DNA from: Eubacteriales bacterium
Lineage (GTDB): Bacteria; Bacillota_A; Clostridia; Christensenellales; Aristaeellaceae
Direction: 5' to 3'
NCBI GenBank assembly: GCA_030528845.1
Contig: JAUMYC010000018.1
Location: 1 to 19,920 of the forward strand
Length of the DNA stretch: 19,920 nucleotides
Of the stretch, positions 7,350 to 13,573 are shown one piece after another (within the stretch, counting starts at the first letter, position 1; each line of letters opens with the position of its first letter). The translations under genes were made by a program, and so were the position numbers. A model generated the notes under the pieces. It searched no databases, was not told the DNA's origin, and saw only the letters and a list, made by a program, of their open reading frames with translations.

Positions 7350-7640
7350 ATGCAGGCTGAAGCCATCTATCGGATCTATCTGGGCGTGCATCAGTTCCTC
7401 AATATCCTCTCCTACGCCCTGATCGCCTACGCGCTGATGACGTGGTTCGTGCGCCCCGACGCCAAGATCTACCGCATCATGTACCGCTTCTGCGAGCCGC
7501 TGCTCGCGCCCTTCCGCCCGCTGGGCCAATGGCTCATCCGCTACGGCCTGCGGTTGGATCTTACCGTCTGGTTTGCCATTCTGGCCCTGCGCCTGATCGA
7601 CTATCTGCTCAACCGGCTGCTCTACGTCCTCCTCTTCTGA
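7350..7640 (+). CDS. ylmG: YggT/YlmG-family membrane protein
   Basis: A 96-residue protein with two hydrophobic segments (about 15-33 and 69-95) separated by the YggT signature: a helix ending CEPLLAPFRPLGQWL, then LDLTVWFAILALRLID. The family is associated with cell division and membrane organisation in bacteria and with nucleoid and thylakoid distribution in plastids, but its molecular role is not settled. Its place directly after sepF is the standard Bacillota arrangement. The ribosome binding site is AAGGCGG. In Bacillus ylmH follows. Here the next gene is divIVA. Confidence 0.92.
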   Translation: MQAEAIYRIYLGVHQFLNILSYALIAYALMTWFVRPDAKIYRIMYRFCEPLLAPFRPLGQWLIRYGLRLDLTVWFAILALRLIDYLLNRLLYVLLF

Positions 7641-7653
7641 GCATCCTTCCCGC

Positions 7654-7682
7654 TTGCATCCCGGGCGGGAATCATGTACAAT
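7654..7682 (+). promoter_or_regulatory. sigma-A-like promoter for divIVA
   Basis: TTGCAT (7654-7659), 17 bases and TACAAT (7677-7682), with TG just before the -10. It lies in the 127-base gap between ylmG and divIVA and gives a leader of about 80 bases. It would let divIVA be expressed apart from the upstream operon. Confidence 0.6.
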
Positions 7683-7767
7683 ATACCTCAATAAAGAATG
7701 CCGCTATTCCGTGCGTCCGGCGCGGTTCGAACAAGCGTATCTACCCACAGAAAGGAAGTACAACGCC

Positions 7768-8268
7768 ATGATCACTGTCAAGGATATCCGCGAAAAGGAA
7801 TTTCTCCAGGAAAAGCACGGCTACAGCGAAGCCGAGGTCGATTCCTTCCTCGATGAACTCGCCGACCAGCTCGAAGCCCTGATCCGCGAAAATCAGGAGA
7901 TGTCTGCGCAGCTGCAGCAGGCCAACGAGAAGATCAACGAGCTGATCAACACGCCCCGCAACGACATGATCGGCGACGAGCCGGCCTATTTCAAGAACCT
8001 CGAGGCCACCCTGCGCGAGACCCTCATCTCCGCCCAGCGCATCGCCGACGAGACCGTCTCCAAGGCCAGCAAGGAAGCCAAGCAGACCATCGCCAGCGCC
8101 GAGGAGCAGGCCAAGGTCATCCTCGCCAGCGCCAAGGCCGAATCCGACGCCGCCAAGAACGAAACGGCCGAGATCCGCAAGGCCATCGAGGACTATCGCT
8201 CCCGCTTCGTCCGCCTCGTCGAAGAGCAGGCCAACGTGCTCAAGAGCGACCTGTCCCTGTTCGAATAA
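7768..8268 (+). CDS. divIVA: DivIVA-family protein
   Basis: A 166-residue coiled-coil protein that recognises curved membrane at septa and poles and recruits other factors. The N-terminus reads ITVKDIREKEFLQEKHGY, then SEAEVDSFLDELADQLE, the conserved DivIVA/GpsB lipid-binding domain. The phenylalanine in KEF sits where the membrane-inserting loop residues lie. Coiled coil follows from about residue 30 to 60 and again from 80 to 155, with Ala/Lys/Glu-rich heptads. I chose the ATG at 7768 because AAAGGAAG lies just upstream and the domain begins there. A longer in-frame start at 7654 would add residues unlike the family and would overlap the promoter. Confidence 0.93.
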   Translation: MITVKDIREKEFLQEKHGYSEAEVDSFLDELADQLEALIRENQEMSAQLQQANEKINELINTPRNDMIGDEPAYFKNLEATLRETLISAQRIADETVSKASKEAKQTIASAEEQAKVILASAKAESDAAKNETAEIRKAIEDYRSRFVRLVEEQANVLKSDLSLFE

Positions 8269-8286
8269 TCCCACAGCGCTTTCGAC

Positions 8287-8310
8287 ATACCGGGTCTGTT
8301 GGCCCGGTAT
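8287..8310 (+). repeat. 24-nt palindromic repeat, copy 1
   Basis: Arms ATACCGGG (8287-8294) and CCCGGTAT (8303-8310) form a perfect 8-bp stem around the loop TCTGTTGG. An identical 24-nt copy, in the same orientation judged by the loop, lies at 8550-8573. It starts 18 bases after the divIVA stop and abuts the next hairpin. Confidence 0.9.
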
Positions 8311-8340
8311 CGGTCTGTCAAAAGACCTTTTGACAGACCG
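8311..8340. repeat. perfect 13-bp inverted repeat
   Basis: CGGTCTGTCAAAA (8311-8323) and TTTTGACAGACCG (8328-8340) are perfect complements around GACC. It directly abuts the 24-nt palindrome. The stem is too strong to be chance. It resembles a dispersed intergenic palindrome or a transcription terminator without a T-run after it. Confidence 0.9.
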
Positions 8341-8479
8341 GCGGACGGGGAAGCAAGCTCCCCCGCCACTGCCACCCTCTCCGGATTTTGCTGAAATCCT
8401 GCGGATTTCCGGGCGCAAAATCTGCAAGGAAGCGATTTTTCCTCCGGAAAATAGGATTTTCCTGCGCAAAAATCAGCTG
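8340..8479. other. gene-free interval with further stem-loops
   Basis: GGCGG (8340-8344) can pair with CCGCC (8363-8367). GATTTTGC (8384-8391) pairs with GCAAAATC (8415-8422), enclosing AAATCC (8394-8399) with GGATTT (8403-8408). GGAAAAT (8446-8452) pairs with ATTTTCC (8456-8462). Parts of these, such as GGATTTT and GCGCAAAA, recur in altered form a few tens of bases later. Open frames here give no recognisable protein. It may be a structured RNA, a decayed repeat element, or a stack of terminators. Confidence 0.5.
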
Positions 8480-8514
8480 CGGGCGCGGCGTACATGCCGC
8501 CGCGCCCGATTTTT
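8480..8514 (+). terminator. Rho-independent terminator downstream of divIVA
   Basis: An 11-bp stem, 8480-8490 with 8498-8508, is very GC-rich (GGGCGCGGCG with CGCCGCGCCC plus a closing C-G pair). A loop of seven bases is followed by A and then T5 (8510-8514). It is about 210 bases after the divIVA stop. Confidence 0.7.
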
Positions 8515-8549
8515 CAGGCTGTCCTGTGCAGGTTTTTTATGGAAAACTG

Positions 8550-8573
8550 ATACCGGGTCTGTTGGCCCGGTAT
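8550..8573 (+). repeat. 24-nt palindromic repeat, copy 2
   Basis: Identical to the copy at 8287-8310, with arms ATACCGGG and CCCGGTAT. It is followed by GTTTTTAT, so it may also act as a terminator on the plus strand. The two copies bracket a 287-base segment between divIVA and the DUF5665 gene. Confidence 0.9.
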
Positions 8574-8641
8574 GTTTTTATAAGGATAAACTCCCCTCCC
8601 CGCGTTCAGAATAACGCAGGAAAAGGAGAGTTGATGCATCC

Positions 8642-8920
8642 ATGAAAGAAACAAAGGCGCTGGAAGCGCGGCTCGAGGCGCTCGTTACACAGCTGGAAAC
8701 GCTCGGCCTGCAGGAATACCTCGTCTATCTGCAAAACCGTCGGCGCATTTTCTGGACGAACTTCCTCTCCGGCGCGGCGCGCGGCTTCGGGCTGGCCATC
8801 GGCTTCACCGTGCTCGGCGCCGCGGCCATCGCGCTTTTGCAGCGGCTCATCGTGGAAAGCATGCCCAATATCAGCGCGTTCCTTGCGGACATGATCCGCA
8901 TCATCCAGACCAAGATCTGA
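8642..8920 (+). CDS. DUF5665-family small membrane protein
   Basis: A 92-residue protein. The N-terminal 30 residues are helical and charged (KALEARLEALVTQLETLG). LQEYLVYLQNRRRIFWTNFLSG follows, and then one transmembrane helix with GFGLAIGFTVLGAAAIALL (about 48-66). The pattern 'N-F-x-x-G-x-A-R-G-x-G-x-A-I-G-F-T-x-L-G' is what I recall for DUF5665. The function is unknown. The AAAAGGAGAG site is about 13 bases from this ATG. It is better placed for an ATG at 8634 that opens a three-codon frame, ATG CAT CCA TGA, whose stop overlaps this start. lspA follows 17 bases later. Confidence 0.75.
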   Translation: MKETKALEARLEALVTQLETLGLQEYLVYLQNRRRIFWTNFLSGAARGFGLAIGFTVLGAAAIALLQRLIVESMPNISAFLADMIRIIQTKI

Positions 8921-8937
8921 CCGGGAAAGGGCTATCT

Positions 8938-9426
8938 ATGAGCAAAAAGACCCGTCTTCTCTTTCTCCTCGCCGTCGCGCTGCCCGCGCTGGCCGCAGAC
9001 CGGCTGAGCAAGCACTGGGCGGCAGGCTGGCTCGCCGCGCAGACCGGCGGCGCAGCGCAGGCCTGGCCGGGCGTGTTCGGCTGGCTCTATGCAGAAAACA
9101 CCGGCATGGCCTTCTCCGCCCTCTCCGGGGCGACGGGCCTGCTCGCCGCATTCAGCGCCGTGCTGGTCGTTTTCATCGTCTGCTGGCTGCTGCTGGCTAA
9201 GCAGATGCCGCGCACGCTGCTCACAGGCCTCTCGCTCATCGCGGCGGGCGGGCTGGGCAACCTCTGGGACAGGCTGTTCTACGGCTATGTGATCGACTTT
9301 ATCCACCTCGAATTCATGCGCTTTGCCATCTTCAACGCCGCGGACGTCTTCGTCTGCTGCGGCGCGGGGCTGGTCATCCTCTGGCTGCTGCTGAGCGGGC
9401 GCGCGGAACAGGAGGCGGCCAAATGA
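8938..9426 (+). CDS. lspA: lipoprotein signal peptidase (signal peptidase II)
   Basis: A 162-residue polytopic aspartyl protease that cleaves the signal peptide of prolipoproteins after Lgt has lipidated the cysteine. Four hydrophobic segments are visible (about 7-21, 64-87, 94-108 and 131-152). AENTGMAFS (52-60) has the conserved Asn. GNLWDRLFYGYVIDF (107-121) gives catalytic Asp120, and FNAADVF (132-138) gives catalytic Asp136. Asp21 in ADRLSK is also conserved. The ribosome binding site is GGGAAAGGG. The stop overlaps the rluD start as ATGA (9423-9426), so the two are translationally coupled. The lgt gene lies in a separate operon in this window. Confidence 0.95.
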   Translation: MSKKTRLLFLLAVALPALAADRLSKHWAAGWLAAQTGGAAQAWPGVFGWLYAENTGMAFSALSGATGLLAAFSAVLVVFIVCWLLLAKQMPRTLLTGLSLIAAGGLGNLWDRLFYGYVIDFIHLEFMRFAIFNAADVFVCCGAGLVILWLLLSGRAEQEAAK

Positions 9427-10322
9427 CGATCCAAACCCTTGCGGAGCCCGGGCGGCTGGACGTCTTCGTGGCCCGCGCCGCAGACGTGACCCGCTCCCGC
9501 GCGGCCAACCTCATCGAAGAGGGCGCGGTGCTGGTGGACGGAAAGCGCCCCGCCAAGGCCGGGCTCTCTCTGCGCGGCGGCGAGCGCATCGACATCGCCC
9601 TGCCCGAGGCGCAGCCCGCCGTGGCTCTCGCGCAGGATATCCCCCTGCGCATCCTCTATCAGGACGCCGACGTGGCCGTCGTGTTTAAGCCCAGCGGCAT
9701 GGTGGTGCATCCCGCCGCGGGCAACCCGGACGGCACGCTCGTCAACGCGCTGCTGCAGCATCTCGACGGGCTAAGCGGCATCGGCGGCGTGCTGCGCCCG
9801 GGCATCGTCCATCGCATCGATCGCGACACCTCCGGCATCCTGCTCGTGGCCAAAAACGACCGCGCGCACCTCTCCCTCTCCGAGCAGATCGCCGCGCACA
9901 GCGTCGAGCGCGCCTACAAGGCCATCGTGATCGGTCAGATGAAGCAGAGCGAGGGCGACGTGGACGCGCCTCTCGGCCGCCATCCGACCGACCGCAAAAA
10001 ATTTGCCGTCGTCAAGGGCGGCAAGGAGGCCTTCACGCACTATCAGACGCTCGAGCAGCTGCGCGGGGCCGCCCTTCTGGAGTGCCGCCTCAAGACCGGC
10101 CGCACGCACCAGATCCGCGTACACATGGCCTCCATCGGCCATCCGCTGCTGGGCGACCCCGTCTACGGGCCGAAAAAACCGCCCTACCCCGTGGAGGGCG
10201 GCCAGCTGCTGCACGCCTACCGCATCGCCTTTACTCACCCGAGCACGGGCGAGCGCATGCGCTTTGAAGCCGAGCCGGAGGAGCGCTTCCTCCACTGGCT
10301 CGAAAAGCTGCGCCAGAAATAA
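9423..10322 (+). CDS. rluD: RluA/RluD-family RNA pseudouridine synthase
   Basis: A 299-residue enzyme that isomerises uridine to pseudouridine in RNA, in most relatives 23S rRNA. The N-terminal S4-like domain (about 10-65) includes RLDVFVA, TRSRAANLIEEGAVLVDGK and RGGERIDI. The catalytic domain carries HRIDRDTSGILLVAK (130-144), with Asp133 the expected catalytic aspartate. LKTGRTHQIRVH and GDPVYG are the later family motifs. It corresponds to ylyB of Bacillus, which also follows lspA. The target uridines cannot be read from sequence. The stop at 10320-10322 lies inside an imperfect tandem duplication that continues into the intergenic space. Confidence 0.93.
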   Translation: MTIQTLAEPGRLDVFVARAADVTRSRAANLIEEGAVLVDGKRPAKAGLSLRGGERIDIALPEAQPAVALAQDIPLRILYQDADVAVVFKPSGMVVHPAAGNPDGTLVNALLQHLDGLSGIGGVLRPGIVHRIDRDTSGILLVAKNDRAHLSLSEQIAAHSVERAYKAIVIGQMKQSEGDVDAPLGRHPTDRKKFAVVKGGKEAFTHYQTLEQLRGAALLECRLKTGRTHQIRVHMASIGHPLLGDPVYGPKKPPYPVEGGQLLHAYRIAFTHPSTGERMRFEAEPEERFLHWLEKLRQK

Positions 10323-10423
10323 CCTGTCCCCTCCTCCGTATGGCCGGAGCGCTTCCTTCGCCGGCTCGAAGGGCAGCGCCAGAAATAACCTTTCCCCCTC
10401 CCGGTATGGCCGGAGCGCTTTCC
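10274..10423 (+). repeat. imperfect tandem duplication of the rluD 3' end
   Basis: Unit 1 is 10274-10342 (69 bases), covering the last codons of rluD, its stop and the trailer up to GTATG. Unit 2 is 10343-10408 (66 bases). A partial unit 3 is 10409-10423. Units share GCCGGAG, GAGCGCTTCC, GGCTCGAA, GCGCCAGAAATAACCT and the CCCTCC..GTATG end. Unit 2, read in the rluD frame, would encode PERFLRRLEGQRQK and a stop, close to the real end ERFLHWLEKLRQK. Confidence 0.85.
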
Positions 10424-10484
10424 GCAAACACTGTTTTTGCCGCAGATCGCAAAGACAGCACGGCGCGGGAGGCGCTTTTTGCTT

Positions 10485-10970
10485 ATGAAGAACACGAATT
10501 ACCTCAACGGGATGCCCGTCGTGTGCAACGGCGCGCGCATCGCAAGGGTGCTCAGCGTGCAGCTCACGCCCGATCTGAGCCGCATGGCCGGCCTGCATGT
10601 CGATCGCGGGCTGGGCGGCCGCCGCTATATCCCGGCGGAGCGCGTGCGCCTGATGGGCGAGCTGGCCGTGCTGGTGGAGCCGGGCTACGCGAAAAACGAC
10701 GCGCCGCCCGCTCTGCCCCGGCTCGCGCTCTCCCCGGACGGCGCGCACATCGGCTGCATCACCGGCGCATGGCTGGAAGAGACGGGCTACGGCGTGGAAT
10801 CGCTCGAGCTCTCCGGCGGCATATTGCAGGATCTGTTCACAGGCAGGATGCGCGTCCGCCGGTATCATGTACAAAAGGAGAAGGGCGAAGTGATCATCGA
10901 CGAAGAGGAGCTGCCCCGCCGGCATGCGCAAGGCAGCTTCGTCATGCAGCAGGAGGGAGAACAAACATGA
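10485..10970 (+). CDS. PRC-barrel domain protein
   Basis: A 161-residue protein. Residues 5-65 (LNGMPVVCNGARIARV, then MAGLHVDRG, then RYIPAERVRLMGELAVLVEP) follow the PRC-barrel pattern of a short beta barrel. A second, weaker barrel-like half runs from about 85 to 145 (GAHIGCITGAWLEETGYGVESLELSGG). PRC-barrel proteins occur in RNA processing and in uncharacterised Clostridia sporulation or envelope contexts, so no function is assigned. The ATG at 10485 is chosen for GGGAGG at 10467-10472. An upstream in-frame ATG at 10437 would add residues derived from the duplicated spacer. Its stop overlaps the next start (ATGA, 10967-10970). Confidence 0.7.
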   Translation: MKNTNYLNGMPVVCNGARIARVLSVQLTPDLSRMAGLHVDRGLGGRRYIPAERVRLMGELAVLVEPGYAKNDAPPALPRLALSPDGAHIGCITGAWLEETGYGVESLELSGGILQDLFTGRMRVRRYHVQKEKGEVIIDEEELPRRHAQGSFVMQQEGEQT

Positions 10971-11128
10971 AGAAAATGCAGGGAATGCTCACGGGGATCA
11001 TGCTCGGCGCGACGGCGGTATCGCTCTACAGCATGTCCGGCGCAAAAACGCAGCGCAGGCTCCAGCGCTATGCCGCCAATACCGGCAGGCGCATCGCAGG
11101 GCTTGCGGAGGGGCTTTTCGGCCGCTGA
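10967..11128 (+). CDS. small YtxH-like membrane protein
   Basis: A 53-residue product beginning MKKMQGMLTGIMLGATAVSLYS. A single hydrophobic segment (about 5-22) is followed by a basic tail with AKTQRRLQRYAANTGRRIAG. The glycine-bearing helix followed by a charged tail is like small YtxH-type proteins. It overlaps the PRC-barrel stop by four bases and has AGGAGGGAG just upstream, so it is very probably translated. A strong terminator follows six bases after its stop. The function is unknown. Confidence 0.65.
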   Translation: MKKMQGMLTGIMLGATAVSLYSMSGAKTQRRLQRYAANTGRRIAGLAEGLFGR

Positions 11129-11133
11129 GGCCG

Positions 11134-11166
11134 GGGCATGCCGGGCGCGGCCCGGCATGCCCTTTT
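11134..11166 (+). terminator. Rho-independent terminator after the rluD/PRC-barrel unit
   Basis: A perfect 12-bp stem, GGGCATGCCGGG (11134-11145) with CCCGGCATGCCC (11151-11162), loop CGCGG, then TTTT (11163-11166). The next gene begins only 12 bases after it. Confidence 0.85.
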
Positions 11167-11178
11167 CCAACTCCGCCC

Positions 11179-12219
11179 ATGCAGGCCAAAGAACGCCCGT
11201 TTTCCGCCCTGCGCCCGATCGCCCTCGCGCTGCTCCTTCTCGCCGCCGTCGTCCTCTTTCGCAAGGAAGCCGCCCTGCTGCTGCGCCTGTTTCTCGGCGC
11301 GGCGACGGTCGCCTTTTTGCTCGACCCTCTTACCACGGCCCTCGCCCGGCGCATGCCGCGGCCCAGAGCCGCCCTGTGCGCGCTGTTGATCGCGCTGATG
11401 CTGTGCGCCGCAGCGCTCTGTCTGCTCTTTCCGCCGCTCGCGCGCCAGTTTTCCGAGCTCATCGCCTCGTTTCCGGCCATCATAGAAGGCCTCAACGGCT
11501 TGATCGACCGCGTCAACAGCCTGTTGGCGCGCCACGGCTTTTCCCGCCTGAGCCTTTCCGGGGCGGATTGGCAGCGCCTCTCCGAATCGCTCAGCGGCGT
11601 CTGGTCCGGCACGGCCAAGGTCTTCGGCTCGCTGGCCGGCGGCCTCTCCGGCGCGGTGCTGTCCTGTTTTTTGGCGCTGTATTTCCTTTCGGACAAGCCC
11701 GCGATGCTTTTGCAAATGGAAATGCTCGTGCCCTTCCGCTGGCGGCACACGCTCGCGCGCATGGCCGGGGCCGTGCGGGACGAGCTGCGCAGCTATCTGC
11801 GCGGGCAGGCGCTCGTCTGCCTGTGCGTGGGCGCGCTGAGCACGCTGCTTTTGTTTTTCATCGGCGTGCGGGGCGCGCTCGCCCTCGGTCTGCTCATCGG
11901 CATCGCCAATTGCATCCCCTATTTCGGGCCGTTCATCGGCGAGCTGCCCGCCGTGCTCTGCTCGCTCACGGGCGGGCTGCTGCCGGCCGGGCTCACCCTC
12001 GGCGCGATCCTGCTCGTGCAGCAGATCGACAACATGCTGCTCACCCCGCGCATCACCGGCGGCGCGACCGGCCTCAAGCCGCCCGTCGTCATGGTCAGCG
12101 TGCTCGTCGGCGGCAGCGCCTGCGGCTGGGTCGGCATGCTCTTAGCCGTGCCGGTCGTGTGCATTTTGCGCTGCGTCTGGCGCGTCACGCTCACAGAACG
12201 CGCGATCCCGGAGAATTAG
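11179..12219 (+). CDS. AI-2E-family transporter
   Basis: A 346-residue polytopic protein of the AI-2E (YrrI/PerM/TqsA) family, whose members include exporters of autoinducer-2 and cation antiporters. The substrate is unknown here. Hydrophobic segments appear at about 10-45, 60-85, 145-170 and four or more after 205. The hallmarks are in the C-terminal half: [21 protein letters not shown], then [23 protein letters not shown], then [12 protein letters not shown]. The start is the first ATG after the terminator. No Shine-Dalgarno sequence precedes it (ccaactccgccc), so the true start or the mode of translation is uncertain. yrrI lies beside alaS and ireB in Bacillus, which supports this context. 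Confidence 0.9.
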   Translation: MQAKERPFSALRPIALALLLLAAVVLFRKEAALLLRLFLGAATVAFLLDPLTTALARRMPRPRAALCALLIALMLCAAALCLLFPPLARQFSELIASFPAIIEGLNGLIDRVNSLLARHGFSRLSLSGADWQRLSESLSGVWSGTAKVFGSLAGGLSGAVLSCFLALYFLSDKPAMLLQMEMLVPFRWRHTLARMAGAVRDELRSYLRGQALVCLCVGALSTLLLFFIGVRGALALGLLIGIANCIPYFGPFIGELPAVLCSLTGGLLPAGLTLGAILLVQQIDNMLLTPRITGGATGLKPPVVMVSVLVGGSACGWVGMLLAVPVVCILRCVWRVTLTERAIPEN

Positions 12220-12262
12220 CGCAAAAAACGCGCATCAATTTGCGTATTTTGCAGAAAACATC

Positions 12263-12291
12263 TTGTCACGGCGCGACAAAGGGTGTATAAT
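12263..12291 (+). promoter_or_regulatory. sigma-A-like promoter for ireB-AKR-ruvX-DUF1292
   Basis: TTGTCA (12263-12268), 17 bases and a perfect TATAAT (12286-12291), 37 bases before the ireB ATG. An inverted repeat, TTGTC (12263-12267) with GACAA (12275-12279), overlaps the -35 and spacer and could be an operator. Confidence 0.7.
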
Positions 12292-12328
12292 AGCAATATG
12301 TGAATTCCCTGCGGAAGGGCGGTGCATC

Positions 12329-12598
12329 ATGAACAACAAGCTGGGCGAAACGAGGCAGTTTACCGTTCCGGCAGAGCTCGACAGCTCTGCGGAGCAGATC
12401 ATCACCTCTGTCTATCAGGCTCTCAAAGCCAAGGGCCACGATCCGATCATGCAGATCGTGGGCTATCTCCTCTCGGGCGATCCCACCTACATCACCAGCT
12501 TCAACAGCGCCCGCTCCATGATCCGCCGTCTCGAGCGCGACGAGATCCTCGAAGAGCTGGTGCGCTCCTATGTCGAAAAGATCGAAAAGGAGCAATAA
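12329..12598 (+). CDS. ireB: IreB-family regulatory phosphoprotein (UPF0297)
   Basis: An 89-residue protein. The sequence ETRQFTV near the N-terminus, [30 protein letters not shown] in the middle and [17 protein letters not shown] at the end are diagnostic of the family. In Enterococcus faecalis, IreB is phosphorylated on N-terminal threonines by the PASTA kinase IreK and negatively controls cephalosporin resistance. Thr8 is the equivalent candidate here by inference. The neighbours ruvX and DUF1292 match the Bacillota cluster yrzL-yrrK-yrzB, but alaS, normally beside it, is not in this window. The start at 12329 is chosen because the family sequence begins there. GGAAGGGCGG is upstream. Confidence 0.93.
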   Translation: MNNKLGETRQFTVPAELDSSAEQIITSVYQALKAKGHDPIMQIVGYLLSGDPTYITSFNSARSMIRRLERDEILEELVRSYVEKIEKEQ

Positions 12599-12601
12599 GC
12601 C

Positions 12602-13540
12602 TTGGATAAGTGCAGATTAGGCGCAAACGGGCCGGAAGTTTCCCGTTTGTGCTTTGGCACGCTCACCATTCAACAAAAACACCTGACCGCGGAAGACGGC
12701 GCACGCCTTTTGATCCATGCAAGGGAGTGCGGCGTCAATTTTTTGGATACCGCGCAGTTTTATCAAAACTACGAGCCCATTCGTCTGGCGCTCAAGGCTT
12801 GTCCGGACTATATCGTCTGCACGAAGTCCTACTGCTACGACGAGGCGACCGCGCAGCAAGCCTTTGACGAGGCCCGGCGCGCGCTCGGGCGCGAGTATAT
12901 CGACCTGTTCCTCCTGCACGAACAGGAATCCATCCACACCCTGCGCGGGCATGAGCGCGCGCTGGAGTTTCTGGCCAGGCAAAAGGAGCGCGGCTATATC
13001 GGCCAGACGGGCGTGAGCACGCATTTTGTCTCCTGCGTGCGCTCGGCCTCCGTGTTCCCTCATGTCGACGTGATCATGCCGCTGGTCAACATGGCCGGCG
13101 TGGGCGTGCCGGACGGCACCGCCGAGGACATGGCCGCCGCCTGTGCCGAGGCGCACGCGCGCGGCGTCGCCCTCTACGGCATGAAGGCGCTCGGCGGAGG
13201 CAGTTTGCTCGCCCGTCGGGAAGAGGCCCTCGCCTACGCCCTCGCGCAGCCCTATCTGGCCAGCATCGCCGTGGGCATGCAGTCCTTCGACGAGATCGAC
13301 TGCAACGTCGCCCTCTTCGAAGGCCGACCCCTGCCCGCCGAAGCCGCCGCCCGCCTGCGTGCGCAGCCGCGCCGGCTGCTCATCGACGACTGGTGCGAAG
13401 GCTGCGGCGCGTGCGTGCGCCGCTGCAGGCAGAACGCCCTGCGCATCGAAGACGGTAAGTGTCGCGTCGAGCATGCGCAATGCGCGCTGTGCGGCTATTG
13501 CGCCGCCGCGTGCCCGCAGTTCTGCATCAAGATCATCTGA
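12602..13540 (+). CDS. aldo/keto reductase with C-terminal 2[4Fe-4S] ferredoxin domain
   Basis: A 312-residue fusion. Residues 1-250 are an aldo/keto reductase barrel with the full catalytic tetrad: Asp49 (FLDTAQFY), Tyr54, Lys75 (VCTKSY) and His106 (LLHEQE). Residues 263-304 hold two four-cysteine clusters, C265-x2-C268-x2-C271-x3-C275 and C294-x2-C297-x2-C300-x3-C304, typical of two [4Fe-4S] centres. Electrons may pass between a ferredoxin-type carrier and a carbonyl substrate. The substrate is not predictable. The start is a TTG at 12602, with AAAAGGAG about ten bases upstream in the ireB 3' end. It sits between ireB and ruvX, which are usually adjacent, and is probably co-transcribed. Confidence 0.9.
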   Translation: MDKCRLGANGPEVSRLCFGTLTIQQKHLTAEDGARLLIHARECGVNFLDTAQFYQNYEPIRLALKACPDYIVCTKSYCYDEATAQQAFDEARRALGREYIDLFLLHEQESIHTLRGHERALEFLARQKERGYIGQTGVSTHFVSCVRSASVFPHVDVIMPLVNMAGVGVPDGTAEDMAAACAEAHARGVALYGMKALGGGSLLARREEALAYALAQPYLASIAVGMQSFDEIDCNVALFEGRPLPAEAAARLRAQPRRLLIDDWCEGCGACVRRCRQNALRIEDGKCRVEHAQCALCGYCAAACPQFCIKII

Positions 13541-13573
13541 CCCCCTCCCGAACGACCGACAGGAGAGAACGCC

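Noticed and set aside
8287..8573. Possible CRISPR array because of repeated palindromes.
   Set aside because: Only two identical copies exist, far more than a spacer length apart, and no cas gene is present.
10437..10484. Upstream extension of the PRC-barrel protein from the ATG at 10437.
   Set aside because: The added residues come from spacer DNA next to the rluD repeats, whereas the ATG at 10485 has GGGAGG upstream and begins the recognisable domain.
9771..10964. 397-codon minus-strand open frame across rluD and the PRC-barrel gene.
   Set aside because: It crosses the tandem repeat and two genes with good motifs and start sites. It contains no recognisable domain.
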